From an uncultured Christensenellaceae bacterium (GTDB lineage Bacteria; Bacillota; Clostridia; Christensenellales; Borkfalkiaceae): 17,408 nucleotides of DNA. The notes under the pieces are model-generated. The model was not told the origin of the DNA. It did not search any database and was given only the letters and a program-made list of their open reading frames with translations. The translations under genes and the position numbers were made by a program. The stretch spans positions 1 to 17,408 of the forward strand of contig CAJUJF010000026.1 of NCBI GenBank assembly GCA_910586825.1, given 5' to 3'. Below are positions 7,692-14,749 of the stretch, piece by piece. Position 1 is the first letter of the stretch. Each line of letters starts with the position of its first letter.

Positions 7692-7718
7692 GTCGACCGC
7701 ATCAGCGGTCGGCTTTTT
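7692..7718 (+). terminator. Intrinsic terminator of the DUF1508 gene
   Basis: Stem GTCGACCGC (7692-7700) / GCGGTCGGC (7705-7713) with tetraloop ATCA is followed by TTTTT at 7714-7718. It lies between the DUF1508 stop codon and the stop codon of the convergent Mrp gene. It may also stop minus-strand transcripts, where a CTTTT run follows the stem. Confidence 0.85.
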
Positions 7719-7726
7719 CGTATCCG

Positions 7727-8572
7727 TCAGATTTTATATTTTTCGATCCCCTTCGCCCGTTCGATCTGCACGAAAATGTCCGCAAGCGCATCGGTGTCGG
7801 CAAGCTCGATTTTTCCTTCGTCGGCAAGCCGCGCGACGGCGGGATCGATCGGCAGTTTCGCAACGGCGGGAATTCCGAACGCCTTGCCGAGCGCGTCCGC
7901 TTTGCTCTCCCCGAAAATCCTGTGCCGTTTTCCGCAATCGGGACAGGTGAAATAACTCATGTTCTCCGCAAGCCCCAGAATCGGAACGTTCATGAGTTTT
8001 GCCATATTCACCGCTTTTTTCACGATCATTTCCACAAGATCCTGCGGGGTGGTGACGATGACCGCGCCGCTGATCGGAATGCTCTGGAATACGGAGAGCG
8101 GAACGTCGCCCGTTCCGGGCGGCATGTCAATGAACATGATGTCGACGTCATCCCACACGACGTCCGTCCAGAACTGCACCGCCGCGCCCGCGATCAGCGT
8201 CCCCCGCCAGATGACGGGGTCCTCGTCGTTTTCGAGCAGACAGTTCATCGACATCATCTGAATCCCGCTGCGCGAAAGCACGGGATAAATCTCCCCTTCC
8301 GCGCCGCGCGCGCGTTCGTGCACGCCGAACGATTTGGGGATCGAAGGTCCCGTTACGTCCGCGTCGAGTACCGCGACGCGATACCCGCGCGCCGCCGCGC
8401 GAACCGCCAAGAGCGACGTGACGAGGGATTTTCCTACCCCGCCTTTCCCGCTGGCGACGGCGACGACCTTTTTCACCCGCGCCGCTTCGTGCAAGGGTTT
8501 GATAAACGATTTTTGATCTCTGGAACTGCAATTACTGCTGCAAGAAGAGCAGTCGTGCGTACAATCCGCCAT
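7727..8572 (-). CDS. Mrp/NBP35-family Fe-S cluster carrier ATPase
   Basis: This 281-aa protein has the deviant Walker A motif SGKGGVGKS (41-49), then DADVTGPSIP (70-79), FIDMPPGTGD (147-156) and a CPDC pair (Cys210, Cys213). That pair bridges a [4Fe-4S] cluster between subunits in this family. The extreme N-terminus has four cysteines at 4, 8, 11 and 15 (CX3CX2CX3C), a possible second cluster site reminiscent of the NBP35 N-terminal ferredoxin-like site. The usual Mrp N-terminal MIP18/DUF59 domain is absent. It would load and transfer Fe-S clusters to apoproteins in the cytoplasm. ATG 8572 is chosen over the longer frame to 8677. It has CGGAGA a few bases upstream, and the longer frame would run through the promoter and a terminator. 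Confidence 0.9.
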   Translation of the reverse strand: MADCTHDCSSCSSNCSSRDQKSFIKPLHEAARVKKVVAVASGKGGVGKSLVTSLLAVRAAARGYRVAVLDADVTGPSIPKSFGVHERARGAEGEIYPVLSRSGIQMMSMNCLLENDEDPVIWRGTLIAGAAVQFWTDVVWDDVDIMFIDMPPGTGDVPLSVFQSIPISGAVIVTTPQDLVEMIVKKAVNMAKLMNVPILGLAENMSYFTCPDCGKRHRIFGESKADALGKAFGIPAVAKLPIDPAVARLADEGKIELADTDALADIFVQIERAKGIEKYKI

Positions 8573-8596
8573 AGCTATCTCCGAAATTTTTTCATC

Positions 8597-8625
8597 ATTG
8601 TACTCCAATCGCGGAAGAAAGTCAA
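8597..8625 (-). promoter_or_regulatory. Sigma-A-type promoter of the Mrp gene
   Basis: On the minus strand TTGACT (8620-8625) and TACAAT (8597-8602) are 17 bases apart, placing the transcription start about 18 bases upstream of ATG 8572. It begins right after the terminator of the glutamine synthetase gene. Confidence 0.75.
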
Positions 8626-8629
8626 GCGA

Positions 8630-8665
8630 AACGAAAATCCGCTTCTGCATTTTGCAGAAGCGGAT
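8630..8665 (-). terminator. Intrinsic terminator of the glutamine synthetase gene
   Basis: A perfect 13-bp stem (8637-8649 / 8653-8665, core CCGCTTCTGCA) has a 3-base loop. On the minus strand it is followed by TTTCGTTT. It lies 20 bases past the glnN stop codon and isolates that gene from Mrp. Confidence 0.9.
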
Positions 8666-8684
8666 CCGAACTTGCAACCCTTCA

Positions 8685-10763
8685 TCACTTGACGCTGTAC
8701 ATGAGATCGGTATAGACGGGGAAAGGCCAATAGCCCGAAGCGCAAAGCCGTTCCATGCCGTCGGCGCAACGCCGCACTTCTTCCATGTCCGGAACGATCA
8801 CGTGCGCCATTTTCTGCGACGCGGGTCCGTTTCCTTCCGGCATTTCGAGCAGATCGGTTTCCAATTTTTCGACGGCGTTCATCATCGCCTCGTTATCGCG
8901 CGCAAGCCGTTCCGCAAGCGCGACGTCCTTTTCGCAAGCGATCTTTTCGCTCACCGCGCGCTTTGCCGCGACGACAGAACAAATTTCCGCGATATAGCCG
9001 TTTACGGCGGGATAGATGTCCTGCTTCGCCATTTCGATCATGGTGAGCGCTTCTACGTTGATCGTCTTGATATAATTTTCAAGGGCGATATTCGCGCGCG
9101 CGACGACTTCCTTTTCGGTATAAACGCCCTGCCGCAGGAACACGTCGATGCTCTCTCTGCCGAAAAACGCAGGTACGGCGTCCGCCGTCGTTTTATTGTT
9201 GAGCAGCCCTCTCCGCTCCGCCTCGGGCTCCCAATCGGGGCCGTAACCGTTGTAATTGAAGATAATGCGGTAATGCTCTTTGAACAGCTTTTCCGCATAC
9301 GCTCTGCACGCTTTGCCGAAGTCTTTCGCGCCCGAAAGCGCCTCGACCGCATCGGCGAACGCCTGCGCCGCAATCGTATTGAGCACGATATTGGGATCCG
9401 CGACGGATGCCTGCGAGCCGAGCATGCGGAATTCGAATTTGTTGCCCGTAAACGCAAACGGAGACGTTCTGTTTCTGTCCGTCGTATCGATCGGGAAAAT
9501 GGGCGACTCGGGCACGCCGATCGAACCGGGGACCGCCTGCTTGGGAACGTACTCTCTGCCGAGTACGATGCTGTCCACGATCGCGCCGAGCTGATCGCCG
9601 AGATAGACGGAGATGATCGCGGGAGGCGCTTCGTTCGCGCCGAGACGGTGATCGTTTCCCGCCGACGCGACGGACGCGCGGAGAATCCCCTGATACTGAT
9701 CCACCGCCGAAACGATACAGGCGAGAATGAGCATAAAGCGGTCGTTCTTTTCGGGCGTATCGCCGGGATCCAGCAAATTGATCCCCGTATCCGTGGACAG
9801 AGACCAGTTGTTATGTTTCCCCGAACCGTTCACGCCCTCGAACGGCTTTTCGTGCAACAGGCACACCAGCCCGTGCTTTTTCGCGACCTTTTTCATCAGT
9901 TCCATCGTGAGCTGGTTGTCGTCCACGGCAACGTTCGACGTCGTGAATACGGGCGCGAGTTCGTGCTGGGCGGGCGCGACTTCGTTGTGTTTCGTCTTGG
10001 CGAAAATTCCGTAACTCCACAGCGTTTCGTCAAGATCCTTCATATATTCCGCGACCCGCGTCTTTAACGAACCGAAGTAGTGATCTTCGAGTTCCTGTCC
10101 GCGGGAGGGCGGCGCGCCGAACAGCGTCCTGCCCGTGAGCTGTAAATCTTTTCTCTGAGAATACACCTCTTCGTCCACGAGGAAATATTCCTGTTCGGGT
10201 CCGACCGTCGTGGACACTTTGCGGCATTCGATCCCGAACAGTTTCAAAAGCCGTTTCGCCTGCATATCGATCGCCGTCATCGATTTCAGAAGAGGCGCTT
10301 TTTTATCGAGCGTCTCGCCGGTGTAGGAGACGAACACCGTGGGGATATAGAGCGTACCCTCTTTCACGAACGCGGGGGAAGTGGGATCCCACGCGGTGTA
10401 TCCGCGCGCCGCGCTGGTCGCGCGCGATCCGCCCGACGGGAAGGACGACGCGTCCGGCTCGCCCACGATCAGATTCTTACCCGTAAGCTGCATGATCACC
10501 CGATCGCCCGAGGGTTCGATAAAACTGTCGTGCTTTTCCGCCGTCAAATTGGTAAGCGGCTGGAACCAGTGCGTGTAATGGGTCGCTCCTTTCGAAACCG
10601 CCCAGTCCTTCATCGCGTTCGCAACCACGCTCGCGATGTTCGTGTCGAGCGATTTTCCCTCGTCGATCGTCTTCCGAAGGGATTTGTATACTTCTTTGGG
10701 CAACAGATTTTTCATTGCTTCGTCGTTAAAGACGTTGCTGCCGAACAACTCGGTCACGTTCAT
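8685..10763 (-). CDS. glnN: Glutamine synthetase type III
   Basis: ATP-dependent condensation of ammonia with glutamate. At 692 aa it matches the large GSIII class (about 700 aa) rather than GSI/GSII. GSIII features are clear: the N-terminal segment with FGSNVFNDEAM (7-17), HWFQPLT (65-71), TVGPEQEYFLVD (186-197) with metal-binding Glu, KHNEVAPAQHELAP (258-271), and VNGSGKHNNWSLS (311-323). The long C-terminal helical region is specific to the type. The start is ATG 10763, with AAGGAG about seven bases upstream. It is monocistronic, with its own promoter and terminator. It sits directly downstream of asparagine synthetase, which consumes its product. No GlnR/TnrA-like operator or glutamine riboswitch is evident in the short leader. 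Confidence 0.96.
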   Translation of the reverse strand: MNVTELFGSNVFNDEAMKNLLPKEVYKSLRKTIDEGKSLDTNIASVVANAMKDWAVSKGATHYTHWFQPLTNLTAEKHDSFIEPSGDRVIMQLTGKNLIVGEPDASSFPSGGSRATSAARGYTAWDPTSPAFVKEGTLYIPTVFVSYTGETLDKKAPLLKSMTAIDMQAKRLLKLFGIECRKVSTTVGPEQEYFLVDEEVYSQRKDLQLTGRTLFGAPPSRGQELEDHYFGSLKTRVAEYMKDLDETLWSYGIFAKTKHNEVAPAQHELAPVFTTSNVAVDDNQLTMELMKKVAKKHGLVCLLHEKPFEGVNGSGKHNNWSLSTDTGINLLDPGDTPEKNDRFMLILACIVSAVDQYQGILRASVASAGNDHRLGANEAPPAIISVYLGDQLGAIVDSIVLGREYVPKQAVPGSIGVPESPIFPIDTTDRNRTSPFAFTGNKFEFRMLGSQASVADPNIVLNTIAAQAFADAVEALSGAKDFGKACRAYAEKLFKEHYRIIFNYNGYGPDWEPEAERRGLLNNKTTADAVPAFFGRESIDVFLRQGVYTEKEVVARANIALENYIKTINVEALTMIEMAKQDIYPAVNGYIAEICSVVAAKRAVSEKIACEKDVALAERLARDNEAMMNAVEKLETDLLEMPEGNGPASQKMAHVIVPDMEEVRRCADGMERLCASGYWPFPVYTDLMYSVK

Positions 10764-10806
10764 ATCGGATCTCCTTGCGCACCGCTTCTTATGTGCTAAC
10801 GAAAAT

Positions 10807-10835
10807 ATTATAAGTTTTTTGTCCGTTCAAGTCAA
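10807..10835 (-). promoter_or_regulatory. Sigma-A-type promoter of glnN
   Basis: On the minus strand TTGACT (10830-10835) and TATAAT (10807-10812) have a 17-base spacer, giving a leader of roughly 35-40 bases before ATG 10763. The remaining spacer (10836-10908) is AT-rich with no further structure that I can support. Confidence 0.8.
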
Positions 10836-10899
10836 TCGTTTCGCCCATCTTTCCGCCGTCTTGCCGCTTTGATTTTTTATAGCCCTTATAACTGCGATT

Positions 10900-10941
10900 T
10901 ATAAAAGTAAAAAACCGTCCGTTTACAAACGGACGGTTTTT
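10900..10941 (-). terminator. Intrinsic terminator of the asparagine synthetase gene
   Basis: A 15-bp perfect stem (AAAAACCGTCCGTTT at 10909 onward, AAACGGACGGTTTTT to 10941) has a 2-3 base apex. On the minus strand it ends in TTTTT followed by ACTTTTAT. It lies 11 bases past the stop codon at 10952. Confidence 0.9.
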
Positions 10942-10951
10942 CGTACTCGAT

Positions 10952-12532
10952 TCAATTTCCGCTCTCGCCGTAATTGGACAGCACGCGGGCGCTGGGGTCG
11001 TTCACGTCGCAACCCGCCCAGGACTTGTTCGGCATCCAAAAACCGGGGATCATTTCCGCCTGCCCGGGATAGTATTTTTCGAAAATTTCCCGATACAACA
11101 GCGACTCCTTGGTAAACGGCTTCGCGTGATATGCGTATTTTTCGGCAAGCGTGTGCCAGTCGTCTCCGTAAACGGATTCGGCATACGCTTTGAGATCGTC
11201 TACCATCGAGTGTCCCACCGCGTCGGAAAACGCCGCTTTTTCGCGATAAAGGATCTTATCGGGAAGATACCCGCCCTCGAACGCGCGGCGCAATAAATAT
11301 TTCCCCTTGCCGTACTTATTGAGTTTCAGTTCCGGATCGATGCTCATGACGTATTCCGCAAACGCAAGATCCCCGAACGGGACGCGTGCTTCGAGCGAGT
11401 TCACCGAAATACAGCGGTCCGCGCGCAAGACGTCATAAGCATGCAGTTCGCGGATGCGCTTTGCCGATTCCTCCTGAAACGCCCGCGCCGTCGGCGCGAA
11501 ATCGGTGTACTTGTACCCGAACAATTCGTCGGAGATCTCGCCCGTCAGCAGGACGCGCACGTCGGTGGATTCGTGTATTTTTTTGCAGAGAAGATACATG
11601 CCCATGCTTGCGCGAACGGTCGTGATATCGAACGTCGCAAGCGAAGCGATCACGAATTCGAGCGCGTCGAGCACTTCTTCCCGCGTCATGTAAATTTCGG
11701 TATGTTCGCTTCCGATGTGTTCGGCAACCTCCCGCGCATATTTGAGATCGATCGCGTCCTTTTCCATTCCCACGGCAAAAGTGCGGATGGGTTTTTCCGA
11801 CAGCTTCGCCGCGATCGCGCAGACGAGCGAAGAATCCAGACCGCCCGAAAGCAGATATCCCACGGGCGCGTCGGCGTCCAATCGCTTCTCCACGCCCGCA
11901 ACGAGTCTTCGGCGAATCTCGCCGCAGATTTCGTCCGGATCGCCGCGAACGGTTTCCTTTACCGTCGTCATATCGCGGTAACAGACGAATTTTCCCTTTT
12001 CGTAATAGTGTCCGGGCGGGAACGGCAAGATCTTGCCGCACAGTCCGACCAGATTCTTCGGTTCGCTCGCAAACGCGATATTTCCGCCTTCGGTGTATCC
12101 GTAATAGAGGGGCCGTATCCCGATCGGATCGCGCGCCGCAACGTATTCCCCTTTCGCGCCGTCGTAGATCACGCAGGCGAACTCCGCATCCAATTTCGCA
12201 AACATGCCCGTCCCGAACTGCTCGTACATGGGAAGTATGATCTCACAGTCGCTGTCGGAATTAAACCGGTATCCGAGTTCTTCCAGCTTCTCCCGCTCTT
12301 TGCGGAATCCGTACAGCTCTCCGTTGCAGACGCAGAAATTTTTTCCGCGGGAAAACGGCTGCATTCCCGCCGCGTTCAGTCCCATGATCGCAAGACGGTG
12401 AAAGCCCACGATCCCGCGTTCCGTCTCGTAAAAATTGCTCATATCGGGACCGCGGGAAAGCGTCTTGTAAAAAGCGCGTTCCGCCGCCGCCATCCGAACG
12501 TCTTTCCCCGTAAGCACAAATATCGAACACAT
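10952..12532 (-). CDS. asnB: Asparagine synthetase, glutamine-hydrolysing
   Basis: Converts aspartate, glutamine and ATP to asparagine. The 526-aa protein has an N-terminal class II amidotransferase domain with nucleophile Cys2 (MCSIF), LSRGPD (25-30), GFHRLAI (43-49) and CNGELY (69-74). The C-terminal synthetase domain has PP-loop SGGLDSS (229-235) and a later LTGEISDELFGY. Both active sites look intact. The start must be ATG 12532, because Cys must follow the initiator Met. GGGAGG lies six bases upstream, whereas the frame's earlier TTG at 12538 abuts it. It is slightly shorter than the 554-aa E. coli enzyme. Expression is governed by the Asn T-box leader immediately upstream. glnN lies downstream in a separate unit. 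Confidence 0.95.
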   Translation of the reverse strand: MCSIFVLTGKDVRMAAAERAFYKTLSRGPDMSNFYETERGIVGFHRLAIMGLNAAGMQPFSRGKNFCVCNGELYGFRKEREKLEELGYRFNSDSDCEIILPMYEQFGTGMFAKLDAEFACVIYDGAKGEYVAARDPIGIRPLYYGYTEGGNIAFASEPKNLVGLCGKILPFPPGHYYEKGKFVCYRDMTTVKETVRGDPDEICGEIRRRLVAGVEKRLDADAPVGYLLSGGLDSSLVCAIAAKLSEKPIRTFAVGMEKDAIDLKYAREVAEHIGSEHTEIYMTREEVLDALEFVIASLATFDITTVRASMGMYLLCKKIHESTDVRVLLTGEISDELFGYKYTDFAPTARAFQEESAKRIRELHAYDVLRADRCISVNSLEARVPFGDLAFAEYVMSIDPELKLNKYGKGKYLLRRAFEGGYLPDKILYREKAAFSDAVGHSMVDDLKAYAESVYGDDWHTLAEKYAYHAKPFTKESLLYREIFEKYYPGQAEMIPGFWMPNKSWAGCDVNDPSARVLSNYGESGN

Positions 12533-12578
12533 TTCCAACCTCCCGTGCGCGCCCGAACCGACGCATTGAATTTTGTAT

Positions 12579-12840
12579 AAAAAAAGGCTATCCGTCCTCT
12601 TTCATTAGGACGCATAGCCGCGCGGTGCCACCTAATTTACCGTTCGAAACGGTCGCTCGTTTCCTCTTCCAAGGATTCCGCGTTTACGCCGCGGGTACGG
12701 CTCCCCTACTCGTTTCCTTTCGGTTCGCGGCTCGGGAGTGTTCTTCGTCTGCGGCGTCTGCGGGGTTCCCACTCTCTCCCGCTCACTGAACAAGCCGTAT
12801 CGCAAATTACTTTTCTCCGTCGTCGCCGTTATTTAATGTT
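12579..12840 (-). promoter_or_regulatory. T-box leader (riboswitch) specific for tRNA-Asn
   Basis: On the minus strand this leader carries every key T-box element. AGGTGGCACCGCG (within 12618-12633) is the conserved T-box/antiterminator sequence. A competing terminator stem GGCTAT..GTCCT / AGGAC..ATAGCC (12586-12619) is followed by TTTTTTT. A 5' Stem I region has ACGGAGAAAAGTAA and GAGCGGGAGAGAGTGGGA. The specifier loop reads GAAG-AAC-ACTCCC, giving specifier codon AAC (12740-12742), which is Asn. The antiterminator bulge TGGC complements the GCCA end expected of tRNA-Asn (discriminator G). Uncharged tRNA-Asn should stabilise the antiterminator and turn on the asparagine synthetase gene. This fills most of the 376-base gap between asnB and sigK. 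Confidence 0.94.
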
Positions 12841-12846
12841 GTATGT

Positions 12847-12875
12847 ATTATAATGGAAATTATTCGCAATGTCAA
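12847..12875 (-). promoter_or_regulatory. Consensus sigma-A promoter of the T-box/asnB unit
   Basis: Perfect consensus on the minus strand: TTGACA (12870-12875), 17-base spacer, TATAAT (12847-12852). A strong constitutive promoter is what a T-box unit, controlled after initiation, usually has. The -35 box lies 33 bases beyond the sigK stop codon. Confidence 0.92.
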
Positions 12876-12908
12876 GCAATTTATGCGTATTTTTCTATAA
12901 AATGCCCG

Positions 12909-13610
12909 TCACTCCAAAAAAAAGTCCTCGCGGCGCAATCCCGTCCGCAGTTTTTCGAGCGCGCGCTTTTCGATGCGCGAAACATAGGATCGGGAAATTT
13001 TCATCCGTTGCGCAACCTCGCGCTGCGCAAGCGGCACGCCGCCCGTGAGCGCGTATCGCATGCAGATGATCAGCGTTTCCCGCTCGCTCAGCAATACTTT
13101 TACCGCCGAAAGGAATTTTTCCTGCATGAGCGACTGCTCCACGCTGCCGAATACCTTGTCTTCTTTTTCAAACAGAAGATCCATCAGCGTCAGTTCATTG
13201 CCGTCTTTATCCGTGCCGACGGGATCGGAAAGCGAAAGATTGCTCTTGTGCTTTTTCCCCGCGCGGATGAGCATCAGAATTTCGTTTTCGATACAACGCG
13301 CCGTATACGTCGCAAGGCGCACGCCGCGCCCCGATTCGAACGTATTGATCGCCTTGATCAGACCGATGCTGCCCACGGAAAGCATATCGTCCGTCTCCGC
13401 CGCGCCGTTGTACTTTTTTACGATATGCGCGACAAGGCGCATGTTGTGCTTGATCAGCATTTCCTTCGCGTGTCCGTCGCCCGTGCGCGCAAGCGCGAGA
13501 TACTTCTCTTCGTCCTTCGCCGAAAGCGGTTTGGGATAAGAGCTTCCGTCCTGAACGGCGCCCGTGAAAAAAAACAGCCGTCCCAGAACGGCGTACAGCA
13601 TTTCCAACAT
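12909..13610 (-). CDS. sigK: RNA polymerase sporulation sigma factor, pro-sigma-K
   Basis: This 233-aa sigma-70 family protein directs late mother-cell transcription during sporulation. An N-terminal hydrophobic stretch (LYAVLGRLFFFTGAV, 5-19) precedes SSYPKPLSAKDEEKYL, as in the membrane-tethering pro-sequence removed by SpoIVFB. Region 2 follows (NMRLVAHIVKKY, 56-67; SVGSIGLIKAINTF, 78-91; RLATYTARCIENEIL, 98-111). Region 4 has REVAQRMKISRSYVSRIEKRALEKL (197-221 as a span) with the helix-turn-helix. SDPVGTDKDGNEL is typical of sigma-K. The gene is continuous, with no skin-type insertion. The start is ATG 13610 with AGAGGTGAT upstream; ATG 13601 is less likely. I see no convincing terminator before the T-box promoter. 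Confidence 0.93.
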   Translation of the reverse strand: MLEMLYAVLGRLFFFTGAVQDGSSYPKPLSAKDEEKYLALARTGDGHAKEMLIKHNMRLVAHIVKKYNGAAETDDMLSVGSIGLIKAINTFESGRGVRLATYTARCIENEILMLIRAGKKHKSNLSLSDPVGTDKDGNELTLMDLLFEKEDKVFGSVEQSLMQEKFLSAVKVLLSERETLIICMRYALTGGVPLAQREVAQRMKISRSYVSRIEKRALEKLRTGLRREDFFLE

Positions 13611-13627
13611 CGCATCACCTCTTCGTT

Positions 13628-13657
13628 ATTGTATGAAGCGAAGATTTTGTCCTATTC
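13628..13657 (-). promoter_or_regulatory. Possible sigma-E-type promoter of sigK
   Basis: On the minus strand CATACAAT (13628-13635) matches the sigma-E -10 consensus CATACA-T. Fifteen bases upstream GAATAGG (13651-13657) partly matches the -35. Known sigK genes are transcribed by sigma-E in the mother cell. The -35 is weak and the spacing is at the long end, so this is tentative. Confidence 0.5.
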
Positions 13658-13675
13658 CCGCAACCGAAAAATGTG

Positions 13676-13705
13676 TAAAATAAGAGCTTTCTTTTTCGAA
13701 AGCTC
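13676..13705 (-). terminator. Intrinsic terminator of the amide hydrolase operon
   Basis: Stem GAGCTTTC (13684-13691) / GAAAGCTC (13698-13705) has a 6-base loop and, on the minus strand, is followed by TTATTTTA. It lies 33 bases past the stop codon at 13738 and before the sigK promoter. Confidence 0.8.
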
Positions 13706-13737
13706 TCGCCGACGAAGTTCATTTCGATCGGATTGTT

Positions 13738-14718
13738 TCAATTTTCGTTTTGGCGATAAATCCGCTCCCGCCTTACTACGGGATATCTGTAAAGCTGCGT
13801 TTTATCGAGATCCTCCGCATGCATGTCCACCGCCGAAATCGCATGATTTTCGTAGGTCGTATAATAATATACCCCTTTGTCCGCGTTGCAACACGAAGTA
13901 TACACCGTGATTTCATAACCGTTATCGCCTACGGCGCAAGCGCCGCGCGTCTGCTCCACCGCGCCGAGAATATGAAAGAACTGATTGACGCTCTCCTCTT
14001 CCGAATCGCCCGAAACCGAATTGAGTTTTACAAACGACGCCCGCACGAATCTGGATTTTGACGACAAATCGCCCGGCAAACCGAACGCGCCCATGCCGCG
14101 GCTGTACGCTTTCAGATCGAGCTTTTTAGAAAAAGTGTTCTCCGGTTCTCCCGCCGACAAGCGCATGTAATCGTTGAGATTGGATAGCTGTTCGCCGAAC
14201 GGCGGATTGTTGGCAAGAACGCCCACGGGATTTTCGTGGATTTTTAATCCCTCTTTGACAAATTCAACCGTAACGGCGCCGTGTTTGTCCGCGATGATCC
14301 AATGCAGTTGCGCAACGGGCATATCGTCGCGATAAGGGGTGTCCGTAACGTTGATTTTTCCGATCCGTTCCAAAGCCTGTTTCAGATCCGCGCAGGTTGC
14401 GAGAATATAAGGAACGAATTCGAACTGCGCGAGATTGATTCTGCCCGCTTCTTCCTTTGCATAACAAGCCGACCCCACGAAATTCAATCCCGCCATGCAA
14501 AGCCCCTTTTCGTTGACTCCGTCGTAATACAACGGAAATCCGTCGGGAACGAACGCCATGCCGATCATGGCGTAATGGGAAGAAACCTCGCCCGCAGAAC
14601 GAAAACGGAACGGAAAATTCCGAGGCGTTACCGTAACTTCTTCCACGTAAGAAAAATCATTGTCGAGCGTGCGCCCGAAATACAAATCTTTTGTTTGATG
14701 CGCGATGGCTGTACACAT
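13738..14718 (-). CDS. Choloylglycine hydrolase-family linear amide hydrolase (bile salt hydrolase / penicillin V acylase superfamily)
   Basis: A 326-aa Ntn-hydrolase. Cys2 directly after Met is the expected nucleophile and is exposed by simple Met removal. The other family catalytic positions are visible: Arg16 and Asp19 in GRTLDND, Asn79 in AGLNF, Asn170 or Asn171 in VLANNPP, and Arg223 in KSRFVRA. The family hydrolyses linear amide bonds, for example conjugated bile acids, penicillin V or N-acyl-homoserine lactones. The substrate cannot be told from sequence, so calling it a bile salt hydrolase would be too specific. There is no signal peptide, so it is cytoplasmic. ATG 14718 has AAGGAGATAAT upstream. 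The gene lies 31 bases after the cis-prenyltransferase-like gene in the same unit and is followed by a terminator. Confidence 0.87.
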   Translation of the reverse strand: MCTAIAHQTKDLYFGRTLDNDFSYVEEVTVTPRNFPFRFRSAGEVSSHYAMIGMAFVPDGFPLYYDGVNEKGLCMAGLNFVGSACYAKEEAGRINLAQFEFVPYILATCADLKQALERIGKINVTDTPYRDDMPVAQLHWIIADKHGAVTVEFVKEGLKIHENPVGVLANNPPFGEQLSNLNDYMRLSAGEPENTFSKKLDLKAYSRGMGAFGLPGDLSSKSRFVRASFVKLNSVSGDSEEESVNQFFHILGAVEQTRGACAVGDNGYEITVYTSCCNADKGVYYYTTYENHAISAVDMHAEDLDKTQLYRYPVVRRERIYRQNEN

Positions 14719-14749
14719 ATTATCTCCTTTTCCGGATCGGACTATCGTC

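Noticed and set aside
8598..10067. 489-aa plus-strand open frame opposite glnN
   Set aside because: Antisense shadow of glutamine synthetase. It is rich in Arg/His/Asp from reversed codons and crosses the Mrp promoter and the glnN terminator.
12579..12840. Possible small RNA gene in the asnB-sigK gap
   Set aside because: The T-box sequence, specifier loop, terminator and downstream asnB explain the whole structured stretch as a cis-acting leader.
12843..13910. 355-aa plus-strand open frame across sigK and its flanks
   Set aside because: It begins within the T-box promoter and runs through two terminators and sigK on the opposite strand. Composition is shadow-like.
13738..14718. Direct naming as bile salt hydrolase (bsh)
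   Set aside because: The catalytic residues are those of the whole superfamily, and substrate specificity cannot be read from this sequence.
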